A DNA stretch of 64,000 bases from an uncultured bacterium (GTDB lineage Bacteria > Verrucomicrobiota > Kiritimatiellia > CAIKKV01 > CAITUY01): positions 1 to 64,000 of the forward strand of contig CAITUY010000177.1 of assembly GCA_903895695.1 (NCBI GenBank), in the 5' to 3' direction. Shown in pieces: positions 41,772 through 51,400 of the stretch. Both the position numbers and the translations under genes were made by a program. The notes beneath the pieces are model-generated. The model saw only the letters and a program-made list of their open reading frames with translations. It ran no database searches and was not told the origin of the DNA. Position 1 is the first letter of the stretch. The number at the start of each line of letters is the position of its first letter.

Positions 41772-42941
41772 ATGTACCAGATAGGCCAGCCCGAGATCGA
41801 TGCCGTCACTGACGTGATCCGCAGCAAGAAGCTCTTTCGTTACGACATCGGCGACCGGTGCTCGACGTTTGAAAAACGCTGGGCGAAGTACCTGGATGTC
41901 CAGTTCGCCCACCTGTGCTCCAGCGGCACATCCGCGCTGACCGCGGCCATCTCGGCGCTGCGGATCGGCCCGGGAGATGAAGTCATCGTGCCTGCCCACA
42001 CGTATATGGCCTCGGCCGTGGCGGTGCTGGCGGCCGGCGCGATCCCGGTCGTGGCCGAGATCGACGATACGATTACGATCGATCCCGACTCGGTCGACGA
42101 CCTCGCGGGACCGCGCACACGCGCCGTCATCCCCGTGCACATGTGGGGGCAGGACTGTGACATGGGCCGCCTGATGAAAATTGCCCGCAAGCGGAAGCTG
42201 CTGGTGATCGAGGACGCCTGCCAGGCCGTCGGCGGGTTCTACGAGGGCCGCGCGTGCGGCTCGATCGGCCACGCAGGCGCGTTCAGTTTCAACTATTTCA
42301 AGAATATGACCTGCGGTGAAGGCGGCGCTGTCGTGACAAACGACCCCCTCGTCAGCCAGCGCGCCCGCTGCATGATCGATTGCTGCGGTTTCTACTGGAC
42401 GGGGCGCGGCGGCGACACGGTCCCGTTCATCGCCAGCGGGTCCCGCGCCTCGGAGCTCGAGGGCGCGATGCTCAATGCGCAGCTCGACCGTTTGCCGGGC
42501 ATGATCCGCGCCATGCGCAAGCAGAAGAAGCGCATCCTGCGCGCGACCGCCCGGACAGGACTGGTGCCGGCGCGCGCCAACTCGCTGGACTGGGAATGCG
42601 GCTCGCATGTCATGTTTACGCTGCCGACGGTCGGGCAGGCACAGGCGTTCGCGAAGCTTGTTGGCTGCGGCATCTGCGGGAACACCGGCCGGCACACCTA
42701 CACCGAGTGGGACCAGTTCTACAGCCACGAAGGCGGGCCGCACCCGGCGATGAACCCGTTCAACTTCAGGGAGAATCGCGCCTGCCGGAAGCGCTACTCG
42801 AAGGACATGTGCAAGCGGTCGCTCGACATCCTGAACAGGACCGTGATGATTGGCAATCACCCGGACCGCTCGGAGGCGGACACGGCAGCGCTGATCGCGA
42901 AGATCAAGGCCGCGGCCGTGGCCGTTTCGGGCGTCGCCTGA
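41772..42941 (+). CDS. DegT/DnrJ/EryC1-type sugar aminotransferase
   Basis: 389 residues from the ATG at 41772 with AGGAG upstream. It is a fold-type I PLP enzyme with the cofactor lysine at K177 in FNYFKNMTCGEGG, the motif VIEDACQAVGG and the N-terminal FEKRWAKYLDVQFAHLCSSGTSAL. It transaminates keto-sugars (nucleotide-linked or cyclitol) in glycan or secondary-metabolite synthesis. There is no adjacent sugar pathway, so the substrate is open. It is separated from the RAYT region by R3 repeats. Confidence 0.85.
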   Translation: MYQIGQPEIDAVTDVIRSKKLFRYDIGDRCSTFEKRWAKYLDVQFAHLCSSGTSALTAAISALRIGPGDEVIVPAHTYMASAVAVLAAGAIPVVAEIDDTITIDPDSVDDLAGPRTRAVIPVHMWGQDCDMGRLMKIARKRKLLVIEDACQAVGGFYEGRACGSIGHAGAFSFNYFKNMTCGEGGAVVTNDPLVSQRARCMIDCCGFYWTGRGGDTVPFIASGSRASELEGAMLNAQLDRLPGMIRAMRKQKKRILRATARTGLVPARANSLDWECGSHVMFTLPTVGQAQAFAKLVGCGICGNTGRHTYTEWDQFYSHEGGPHPAMNPFNFRENRACRKRYSKDMCKRSLDILNRTVMIGNHPDRSEADTAALIAKIKAAAVAVSGVA

Positions 42942-42971
42942 AGGCGGCCCCCCCGGGGCGGTCGGCCGCGT

Positions 42972-44096
42972 TTACAGTCCTTCAGTCCGTTTGGCCACCG
43001 GGTCCAGCGGCGGCAGTTCGTTGGTCGGGCTGTCCAGGTAGAAGTAGGCGCAACTGGACCAATCGTCGGCGCGTTCAAACAAGCCGTAGTCACTGGTACT
43101 GCCCGCGGGCGAGAGGTCGAGCGTCTTGGCTCCCGGGCCAGTCGCCAGATACGCGTTTCCTGAAAAGTGCATGTCCTTCCTGCTCACGGGGTCCCAGCAG
43201 CCGATCTGATGGATCGTGGCGCGCAGGTCCTGGCGGAAATAGACAGGGTCCGGCAGGTGGTACCTGTAAAAGCAGAAGCGCTGCTTCTCGAGATCGGCCA
43301 GGGGGCAACCCGAGTAGGCCTGGGAATACCGGCCCTGCCCCCATGACGTCAGGATATAGTCCTCCGTGCCGGTGCCGCACAGGGTCGGGTACTGTCGGTC
43401 GCCATCGATGTAGAGCTTCACTTCCCCTTCGCCCCACCAGGACTTGAAGTAGACCTTGGTGTTGGCGATCACGCCAAAATTGACGCCGAGGTAGCGCCCG
43501 CGGCCATGGATCCGCGGCAGGAACTCGTAGTCCTGGCGCAGTGTCGTCGGGTTCTCGCGGCGATAGCAGGCGTGGAGGTAGAGCGCGTTCGGCGGCAGAT
43601 CGTCGTTGATGGTGAAGTCGGCCTGGAACCAGAACATGGCCAGGTCGGTATCCGTTTCGTTGGTAACCGTGATGCGGAATCCGGACCGGAAGGGCATGGG
43701 CAGGAAGCTGTTGAAATTCCGGCCTTCAGGGCTGTTGAAGAGCGCGGATTCGAAGGGCGCCAGGGCGCCCAGGCCGAAGCCGAAGAAGTCACCCCAGGGC
43801 GCGCTGACAGCGGGGCGGTCCGAGCCATCCCAGTAGATCTCCAGCTTCAGGCCGCGCAGCATTTGAGGACTTCGGTTGTCGACCGTGGTCCACAGATGCC
43901 GGATGACGCCGCTGCTGCCCCGATAGTTGGCCAGCTCGAGCTGGGCGCCCGCCTTGAGCGCGCCGTAGCACGGCGACCCCTTGCGGCCGTCGTTGGCCTT
44001 GCCGCCGCCACCCTTGGCACCGGTGACATTCTCGGGATTGATCCAGCGTGCTTCCACATTCGCCGGCAATACAAATATCGGATCGTGCGTTAGCAT
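42972..44096 (-). CDS. DUF2961 / GH172-family glycoside hydrolase
   Basis: 374 residues from the ATG at 44096 (MLTHDPIFVLPANVEARWINPENVTG). The DUF2961 pattern is visible: GAQLELANYRGSSGVIRHLWTT near the start, MLRGLKLEIYWDG, and CGTGTEDYILTSWGQGRYSQAYSGCPL near the C-terminus, holding the acidic residues (GTEDY) important in GH172. GH172 members cleave alpha-D-fructofuranosyl or D-arabinofuranosyl links. No signal peptide is visible. It is 34 bp downstream of the DUF5696 gene, forming a two-gene glycan operon. Confidence 0.75.
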   Translation of the reverse strand: MLTHDPIFVLPANVEARWINPENVTGAKGGGGKANDGRKGSPCYGALKAGAQLELANYRGSSGVIRHLWTTVDNRSPQMLRGLKLEIYWDGSDRPAVSAPWGDFFGFGLGALAPFESALFNSPEGRNFNSFLPMPFRSGFRITVTNETDTDLAMFWFQADFTINDDLPPNALYLHACYRRENPTTLRQDYEFLPRIHGRGRYLGVNFGVIANTKVYFKSWWGEGEVKLYIDGDRQYPTLCGTGTEDYILTSWGQGRYSQAYSGCPLADLEKQRFCFYRYHLPDPVYFRQDLRATIHQIGCWDPVSRKDMHFSGNAYLATGPGAKTLDLSPAGSTSDYGLFERADDWSSCAYFYLDSPTNELPPLDPVAKRTEGL

Positions 44097-44130
44097 GGCG
44101 CAGTTCCTTTCGTCCAGTGGGGTGGGCCGC

Positions 44131-46062
44131 TTACAGGGCTTCCGGTTTCGCGACACGCTGACCGTTCACCACGAGTTCCTGCTTGTTGAAGTCGGCTATG
44201 ACCACGGTTCCGTCGGCGAAGGCGCTGGTCTGAACGCCGGGTTCGGGCTCCTCGTGCTTGAGGAGTTCCTCGGTCTGGAGGTGTCCGTATTTTACGATCG
44301 ACAGGTCATAGACGGCCTTCAGGCGGCGGATGCGGGCGTCGTCGAGCACCGGCATGCAGCCGGGATGCGCGGACCACTCGTCCCGCGGGTGGAGCCCGAA
44401 GAGGATGCCGCGCATGAGCGATGGCCAATCGGGGCTGTGGACGCCTTCCACGATGATCAGGTCATGCAGGGCGAGCGCCCAGCAGGGCACCCGCTTGTCC
44501 ATCAGCATTGTTGCCGGCCAGTCCGGCCAGCAGGACTTCATGTGCCACTCGTCACCCATCGTGCACATGCTATCCGCCGGGATCGCGCAGTACATGAATC
44601 CGCATTCGGTGCCGGCGGCGCCATAGACGCGTTTGGCGATGTCGATCAGGCGGTTCGTGCCGCGGGCGTAACCGGTTCGGGTCATGCGGTGGCCGGGGTG
44701 ATAATCCCGGTAGAGGGGGTTGCCCATGCCGTCAAGATAGCCGGCCCCGTTCAGGCCGAGCGCCTGCAGGCCGCGCATCGTGCCCTCGATCTCCGCTTCG
44801 CTCCGGGCCAGCGCGTTGGGCACATAGGTGACGCCGCCGCCCCATTCGCCCAGGCCCATGGGTTGGCCCCATTGGTCGTGGCAGACTTTTCCCGGGTCGA
44901 AATCCGGACTGCGCGCGACGGCACAGAGCTGGTTGTCGTGGACGTTCATGGTGTAACCGAGCTGGCGACCGGTCGCGATGAGGTCGCGGAAGGCGGCTTC
45001 ACCGCCGAGCCGGTCCTCGATCGGAAACCGGGTCGGCCAGAGGCCGTCGTGGCCGCTCGGGTTCCATCCGACGCTCTGCGTGTGGATCTTGTCAATCCCG
45101 GCGGCGTGAAGTCGCCGCAGGTTGGCGGCCGCCTCGGCAAAACTCATGTAGAACTTGAATGTGATCGGATCGCCCTTGGCCTGGCCTTGCATCATGATGC
45201 CCCTGTTCTCCACCGCGTAGAACAGCTTCATGATGTAGGACTGCAGGAGCGATCTCACCTCGGGCGACTCCTCCGCGCGCTGTTTGACCGTTCGCTTTCC
45301 CAAGTCTTCCATCACGTGGCGGCGCAGGCGCTTGGCCGCGAAATGGACGAGGTCGGCGGTCCGCGGTATAGGGCAATAGACAATCTCGCGCGTGGCAAAC
45401 TCGACCGGGTCCGGCCAGAACTGGCGCAGCGAGAGACCGAAGCCTATTTCCCCGGTTCCGTTTCCGTCCGTGGCGACGTGGCATTCAGTTTCTTCCGCCC
45501 CGCGGCGCGCCAATGCGAAGAGGCCGCCGGTCGGAGTCTGGACCGCGGCGACCGGCAGGGTGGGGAGGAGTTCCCACCGGGCTTGTTCGCCGTAGATCAT
45601 GAAACGATCGGCCAGTTTCGGTTTGCCGGCGGGGTTGCATAGCATGCCGGAATTGAGCGGCATCAGCAGGGCCCCGCCGTGGTCGGCCTTCATGAGGCCG
45701 GGCAGCAACACGATCGAGAAGAGGCGATGGGTGGCCGATTTGTCCTCGTAGACCTCCGCCATGGGCATGGTGACGGATAACTCGCCGTTTCGGATTTTCA
45801 GCCACAGGCCCACTCGAATCTGCCGGGCGTCATCGCCGATGGAGACATGGACACTGTCCGGGGCGGCTTCCACCTGGTTGATGGCGTAGGTCCTGACCCG
45901 CTCGACGCGGAATTCCGCCTTGGCGTAGATCTCCAGCACAAGCAAGGGCGACCGTCCCCAGACCCGCCCGCTGGCCACGTCGGCGAGTTCAAAGTCGAAG
46001 TGGTCCTTTTCCCGATGTAGGGTTGCCTTCAGCCGATCGTCGCCGAATACGTGTGTCGTCAT
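44131..46062 (-). CDS. DUF5696-like glycosidase-fold protein
   Basis: 643 residues from the ATG at 46062 (MTTHVFGDDRLKATLHREKD). An N-terminal beta-sandwich of about 260 residues precedes a TIM-barrel-like domain with FYMSFAEAAANLRRLHAAGIDKIHTQSVGWNPSGHDG, MNVHDNQL, GYLDGMGN and a late HEWS-type stretch. The architecture resembles DUF5696 and GH101-type proteins and the catalytic acids are not certain. Its operon with GH172 suggests a role in one oligosaccharide pathway. A longer in-frame start at 46149 has no ribosome site. Confidence 0.6.
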   Translation of the reverse strand: MTTHVFGDDRLKATLHREKDHFDFELADVASGRVWGRSPLLVLEIYAKAEFRVERVRTYAINQVEAAPDSVHVSIGDDARQIRVGLWLKIRNGELSVTMPMAEVYEDKSATHRLFSIVLLPGLMKADHGGALLMPLNSGMLCNPAGKPKLADRFMIYGEQARWELLPTLPVAAVQTPTGGLFALARRGAEETECHVATDGNGTGEIGFGLSLRQFWPDPVEFATREIVYCPIPRTADLVHFAAKRLRRHVMEDLGKRTVKQRAEESPEVRSLLQSYIMKLFYAVENRGIMMQGQAKGDPITFKFYMSFAEAAANLRRLHAAGIDKIHTQSVGWNPSGHDGLWPTRFPIEDRLGGEAAFRDLIATGRQLGYTMNVHDNQLCAVARSPDFDPGKVCHDQWGQPMGLGEWGGGVTYVPNALARSEAEIEGTMRGLQALGLNGAGYLDGMGNPLYRDYHPGHRMTRTGYARGTNRLIDIAKRVYGAAGTECGFMYCAIPADSMCTMGDEWHMKSCWPDWPATMLMDKRVPCWALALHDLIIVEGVHSPDWPSLMRGILFGLHPRDEWSAHPGCMPVLDDARIRRLKAVYDLSIVKYGHLQTEELLKHEEPEPGVQTSAFADGTVVIADFNKQELVVNGQRVAKPEAL

Positions 46063-46230
46063 GCGCCTGATTCCTTGTTCATCTTGAATTCGTGAAGCGG
46101 ACGATGATAACTGCGACCGGTCGAATGTCCAGCATTTGGGCCTGACCACCCCTCTCGGTATTGGCGACCTCTCTATTCCCGATGAGTTCTAGCGTTGGTG
46201 CTTACGGCTGCTCTTTGGTAGTGTTCCCGC

Positions 46231-46554
46231 ATGAAGAGTCACGATGATATTGACCGGCGCAGTCTCGCGCTCGCACGAGCCGTCATCGCGACCATTGACG
46301 CGGATCCCGATCGCAAAGGGCTCTTGACGGCACGAGCCACGTGCGCCCGCTGGCTCGCCGGCCACCCGTCGCCTGTGCTTCAGGAGTGGCAGGTTCTCCT
46401 TTCCGGGGATTGGCCGACCCTTCGTGCCGTTCTCATGGATGAAGGGCCGGAAGGCCGGCGATTGCGGCAGAGCAGTCCCTTCTGCGGCATTCTATCGAAC
46501 AGGCAGCGATGGGATATCTACCGCCGTTTTCAACATGAACCGAAAGCAGCTTGA
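46231..46554 (+). CDS. Small helical protein of a nucleotidyltransferase-linked TA-like pair
   Basis: 107 residues. The N-terminus RRSLALARAVIATIDADPDRKGLLTARATCARWLAG is a helical motif often found just before DUF6036-type nucleotidyltransferase genes. The remainder QEWQVLLSGDWPTLRAVLMDEGPEGRRLRQSSPFCGIL ends in a short tail. It overlaps the next gene by 20 nt, consistent with translational coupling. The likely role is antitoxin, inferred from the pairing. Confidence 0.6.
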   Translation: MKSHDDIDRRSLALARAVIATIDADPDRKGLLTARATCARWLAGHPSPVLQEWQVLLSGDWPTLRAVLMDEGPEGRRLRQSSPFCGILSNRQRWDIYRRFQHEPKAA

Positions 46555-47068
46555 GCATATCGTACGGGCCAGCGGGAGCATTTCAGGCTGCCGTGAAGTT
46601 GTAGTCATTGGGAGTCAGGCCCTTTTGGGGGCATGCCCGGATGCGCCTTCTGACCTTCTGACTTCCATGGAGGCGGATCTTTACCCCCCTGACGAACCCG
46701 ATAAAGCCGATCTCATCGACGGCTGTATTGGCGAGCTTTCGCCGTTCCACCAGACGTTCGGCTACTACGCGCATGGCGTGGGTCCCGAAACAGCCACGTT
46801 GCCGTCAGGTTGGCGAGGGCGCCTCATCCGCGTGGAGAACGAGAACACGGGCGGCACAACGGGCTTGTGCCTGGCTCCTGTGGACTTGGCGATCAGCAAA
46901 CTGCTGGCGGGCCGGCCCAAAGACGTGGATTTTGTGCGCCAGATGATCCATATCGGGGCCGTAACAGCGGAAGCCATCCGGCAAGCGTTTGTCGAACTGG
47001 AACCCGCCGACGTCGTCATCGGCCGGAGTCGCCTTCAGATCGTTCTTTCCGGACGACGCACTGTCTGA
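46535..47068 (+). CDS. DUF6036-like nucleotidyltransferase, possible toxin
   Basis: 177 residues from the ATG at 46535. VVVIGSQALLGACPDAPSDLLTSMEADLYP holds the GS and acidic (EAD) motif of the Pol-beta nucleotidyltransferase superfamily; LAPVDLAISKLLAGRPKDVDFVRQMI is the downstream helical part used in AbiEii- and MNT-like toxins. It would modify RNA, tRNA or a protein. It is paired with the 107-residue gene, a likely type II or IV toxin-antitoxin module. Confidence 0.6.
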   Translation: MNRKQLEHIVRASGSISGCREVVVIGSQALLGACPDAPSDLLTSMEADLYPPDEPDKADLIDGCIGELSPFHQTFGYYAHGVGPETATLPSGWRGRLIRVENENTGGTTGLCLAPVDLAISKLLAGRPKDVDFVRQMIHIGAVTAEAIRQAFVELEPADVVIGRSRLQIVLSGRRTV

Positions 47069-47140
47069 ACTGCCGCGCCGTGCTTCTGTTTGTGCCCTAT
47101 GGAGAAGCAGGATTGCCCACCCAAAAGACTTGCAGAATCC

Positions 47141-47170
47141 TTGACTCAAACCTGACTAGTAGGTTATCCT
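47141..47170 (+). promoter_or_regulatory. Promoter and possible operator of the GntR-type gene
   Basis: TTGACT (47141-47146), 18-base spacer and TATCCT (47165-47170). The spacer contains an imperfect inverted repeat AACCT...AGGTT around ACTAGT (47149-47165), a plausible self-regulation site. The predicted start of transcription falls at or next to the ATG at 47177, so the mRNA may be leaderless. Confidence 0.45.
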
Positions 47171-47176
47171 GGGCGC

Positions 47177-48406
47177 ATGATGCTTGAGAACAGATCGACT
47201 GCGGGGCATCGCCGGGCGTTCCGGCACACGGCAAAGACGAGTGTGGCGCTGCCCAAGCGCATTGCCGCGACCTTGCGAGCCCAGTTGGAAAACGGCACCT
47301 ACAAGGCCGGCGACCGGTTTCCCTCACAGAACGAACTCGCCCGGACGTTTCTTACCAGCACGGTTTCGGCCCGTGAGGCGGTGGCGCTGCTGGTGGAGGA
47401 AGGGCTGCTCGAACGGCGGTTCGGCAGCGGCACGTACGTGACCGGGCGGACGCCGGAGCGGTTCGTGGCGGTCGTGACGGAATTGGACGTCTCTCATCCC
47501 GCGGCTTCGCCTGCGTTTCTGATCATGATGCAGGCCGTGCGGCGCCACCTGGCGGCGGCGGGCCTGCAGACGCGGGTGTATATCGGCCATACGTCACCCT
47601 TCGGGACAGCGGCCCCCGAGCGCATCACCTCATGGGAGTTCTGGCACGACTTGGAGGCGGGGCGCATCATCGGACTGGTGACCGTGGGTATGGACGCGCA
47701 CTTGGGCCAGACCGCCGTGGCGGGCCGTAGCATCCCCCACATCGACGGAAGCACGATGGACGGCGTGAGGTTTTGGGATGACCGGGAACTGGTATTCAAG
47801 GGCCTGCGGGCTTTGGCGCGCCAGGGTTGCCGCCAAGTGGCCTGCGTGGTTCAGTCCAAGGGCCTGACGCATCCTTTGTTGGAACTCTTTAAGCGTGAAG
47901 TGAAGCGGCGCGGTCTTTTGACGCGGCCGGAATGGACGGTGCTGGCGCCGCTCCTGCACGAGCGCGGGGATGGGGCGGCGGCCTTCCGATCGTTGTGGTT
48001 GAGCCACGACGAGAAGCCGGACGGCCTGCTGGTGCTTGACGACATGCTTTATCGGGATATGGCGCCGACGTTCCTGGTGAACGGGATCCGTGTGCCGGAG
48101 GATCTGATCGTGGTCAGTCACGCCAACGCTCACGACACCCGTCCGTTCGTGCCGGAACCCGTACGACTCGTAGCCGATATGGACGCGGTGGGCGAGGCCA
48201 TGGCGCAAAACCTCCTGAACCGGATGAAGGATCCACAGGCCAAGCCGGAGGGGATCCCGATTCCCATCGAAGTTGTGGACGCGGACGAATCGCGGCAGGC
48301 GAGGTTGATGTTCACGCTGGAGCCGGCCGTCCCGGCCGGTGGCGACTGGGAAGGACTACCGGCGGGGGACCGCCGGCTCCAAAAAGTGGTGGTGGGGGTT
48401 GGTTGA
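47177..48406 (+). CDS. GntR-type transcription regulator with LacI-like ligand domain
   Basis: 409 residues; the ATG at 47180 is an alternative. A GntR winged helix (LPKRIAATLRAQLENGTYKAGDRFPSQNELARTFLTSTVSAREAVALLVEEGLLERRFGSGTYV) is followed by a periplasmic-binding-protein-like effector domain as in LacI or AraR repressors. It likely represses a nearby sugar-use gene set, such as the following beta-helix and esterase genes. From about residue 380 the reading frame runs into an R3 palindromic repeat, so the last ~30 residues (LEPAVPAGGDWEGLPAGDRR and onward) are repeat-encoded and probably not part of the ancestral protein. Confidence 0.8.
   Translation: MMLENRSTAGHRRAFRHTAKTSVALPKRIAATLRAQLENGTYKAGDRFPSQNELARTFLTSTVSAREAVALLVEEGLLERRFGSGTYVTGRTPERFVAVVTELDVSHPAASPAFLIMMQAVRRHLAAAGLQTRVYIGHTSPFGTAAPERITSWEFWHDLEAGRIIGLVTVGMDAHLGQTAVAGRSIPHIDGSTMDGVRFWDDRELVFKGLRALARQGCRQVACVVQSKGLTHPLLELFKREVKRRGLLTRPEWTVLAPLLHERGDGAAAFRSLWLSHDEKPDGLLVLDDMLYRDMAPTFLVNGIRVPEDLIVVSHANAHDTRPFVPEPVRLVADMDAVGEAMAQNLLNRMKDPQAKPEGIPIPIEVVDADESRQARLMFTLEPAVPAGGDWEGLPAGDRRLQKVVVGVG
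48317..48382. repeat. REP/BIME-like element, family R3, inside the GntR-type gene
   Basis: Here the order is reversed: TGGAGCC with the GCCGGC-cgtccc-GGCCGG hairpin comes first, then CTACCGGCGG with the CCGCCGG hairpin and GGCTCCA. It forms the 3' end of the regulator gene. Confidence 0.8.
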
Positions 48407-48477
48407 GAGGGTGGAGTCGGCCGTAAGGTGTTCGGACAACTGCAAGATGCATCAACGTCAAAGGGGAGATGGCGCGC

Positions 48478-51400
48478 ATGAATAGCAGACATTGGACGAG
48501 AATAATGGGGTTGGCGGCGGCGGTTCTATCGCTGGCAGTTCGCGCAGCGCAGGCTACCGACTGGTACTGTGCAACCAATGGAGTGCCCGGCGATGGCAAG
48601 AGTTGGGGGCAGGCGTTCACCAATCTGCAGACGGCGCTCAACAGCGCTGGATCGGCCGATAACATCTACCTGGCAGCGCATACGTTCCCGCTGAACAATA
48701 CCCAGTTACTTTGGACGGCCTCCGGGGTCACCATGCGTGGTGGTTATGCAGGCAGCGGAACCCCGGGTCCGTTCACCAACGTGCCAAGCATCATCATCCG
48801 CACCAACGGAAACTGGGGTGTTCTCAAGATCAACGGCGTCACGAATGGGGTGTTGGATCAGGTGACGATTACTGGCGGCAAAGAACAGAATTACTCGGTG
48901 AACCCTGGGGGTGGCGGGCTGAATATCGTCAGTTGCTCGAACCTGACAGTCTCCTCGTGTGTCATCGCGACCAATATGGTAGCTCCAGGCGGCGGCGGCG
49001 GAGCGGCGCTCGGTGGTGGCGCGTATGTCTCAGGGAGTTCGGTCCTCTTCACGAACTGCCTCTTCAAGCGGAATACCGCGACGTACGGCAGCGGCGGTCT
49101 CGGGGGCGGACTGTACGTGGCCTCAGGACTCGTCGCCCTGAGAGATGTGGTCTTCGACAGCAATACCGCCAACGGCAAACCGAGCGTGGATACAGGGTCA
49201 GGCCTCTACGCGGCGGGGATCGTTAACGCGGTCAATTGCCTCTTTTCCGGGAACGTCGGCTACGGGGCTGTCATTTATGCCGCAACCAACGTGACGCTCG
49301 GCAACTGCACGGTGGCCTACCAGCCGCTGGCTGCCGGAATCCAGCGCGCGGGTGGCACTGTGGCGGCCAGTAATTCGATTTTCTGGGCCAATGGCGACGA
49401 CATTACCGGCGGCGTTTCGCTGGTGTCGTGCGATATCAAGGATGGCGACAGCAACGGCGTGGCGGGTTGTCTTTCGGCCGATCCCTTGTTCCAATACGGT
49501 TACTATCTTGGTGCCGGCAGCCCCTGCGTGGATGCCGGCAGCGTGACGGCGGCCGCCGCCGGACTGGCCGGTTACACGACGCGCACCGACGGCACCGCCG
49601 ACAGCGGCCAGGTTGACCTGGGCTACCACTATGCCGGTGCATTCTCGACGACGTATGCCGACCTCTATGTGGCGACTAATGGCGATAATGCCAATACCGG
49701 AACCACGTCGCTGCAACCCTTCCGCACGATTACCAAGGCCTTATCCGTGGCGCAGGATGGCAGTCACATCCACATCGCTTCCGGCAGTTACACGAACGGA
49801 TCGGAAACGTTTCCCTTGGTTGGCGACAACAAGTGGGGATTACAGTTGCTGGGCACCAACTGCAATACGACGATCATCAACGCGGCGGGCGCGACCAAGA
49901 AGGTGCTGTCGCTGAGCAACCTCGCCGGGTTCTCGCGCCTCGAGGGCGTCGCCATCATCGGCGGGGTGGAAAACACGCAGAACGCACCCTATGGCGGCGG
50001 CCTCTATCTTTACAACTGCGCCAATGCCACGATCGCCTCCTGCGCGATCACAAACAACTCCGCCACGCCGACGGGGGGGAGCACGGCAGGCATGGGCGGC
50101 GGTCTGTATGCGACGCTCAGTATGGTGACGATCACGAATTGCGTCATCGAGAAGAACGTTGCGCAGTACGGCACGAGCGGCGGCAAGGGCGGCGGACTGC
50201 ATCTGGCCTCGGGCACGGCCACTTTGCGCGACACGGTCATTGACAACAACCTCGTCGGGTGGTCCGGAGCGAACGACCAGGGGAACGGCATCTATGCCGC
50301 TGGAATCCTGAGTGCTTACAACTGCCTCATCTACGGTAATGCCGGCTTGAGCGCCGGCCTCTACGCCCTGACCAACGCCTCGCTTGGGAACTGCACGGTG
50401 GCGTATAACAGCGGACCTGGCGTCTATCGCGGTGGCGGCACCGTGGCGGTCAGCAACTCGATCATCTGGGCGAACATGGACGACATCACGGGCGCTGTCT
50501 CGCTGGTGTCTTGCGACATCACGGATGGCGATAGCAACGGCGTGGCTGGCTGCTTTTCGGCTGATCCGTTGTTCGAATACGGCTACTACCTCGGCGCCGG
50601 TAGCCCGTGCGTGGACACCGGCAGTGTGACGGCGGTGGCGGCCGGGCTCGACGGCCGCACGACACAGACGGGGGGAACCACCGATAGCGGTCTGGTGGAC
50701 CTGGGCTACCACTATTCGGGCGCGTTTTCGCTGACTTACGCGGACATTTATGTCGCCACAAATGGCCTCGACTCCAATACGGGCACGAATTCCCTACAAG
50801 CCTTCCGAACGATTACCAAGGGGTTGTCGCTGGCGCAGAATGGCAGCCGCATTCATGTGGCCACGGGTAGCTACACGAATCTGTCCGAGACCTACCCTCT
50901 GGTTCTGGACGGCAAGGCTGGACTGCAATTGTTGGGAGCCGGGACCAGCACGGTTATCAACGCGGCCGGCGCCAGCCAACGGGCGATGACGCTAAGATTC
51001 CTCAACGACGCGGCGCGCGTGGACGGATTCACCATTACGGGCGGGAAGGACACTCAGACTTCCGACGCCAACCAATGGCCGGCGGGCGGCGCCGCCCTTT
51101 GGCTCTACAACTGTGTTGGCCTGACGGTCGCCAATTGTGTGATCACCAACAACACGGTGGTCCCGGGCGGTGGTAGTGGCCCGGCGTATGGGGGCGGGCT
51201 GCGTTCCCGTGGAACGATCGCCACGGTGACTAACTGTGTGATTGAGAAGAATTCCATTGTGTACAATGGCGCCAGCGGCGGCGGCCTATACCAGGACTCG
51301 GGCAATCTGTGGCTGCGGGACTGCATCCTCGACAACAATAGCCTGAGCGGCAACGCCAACAACCAGGGGATTGCCGTCTACGCCGCGGGCACATTGGCCA

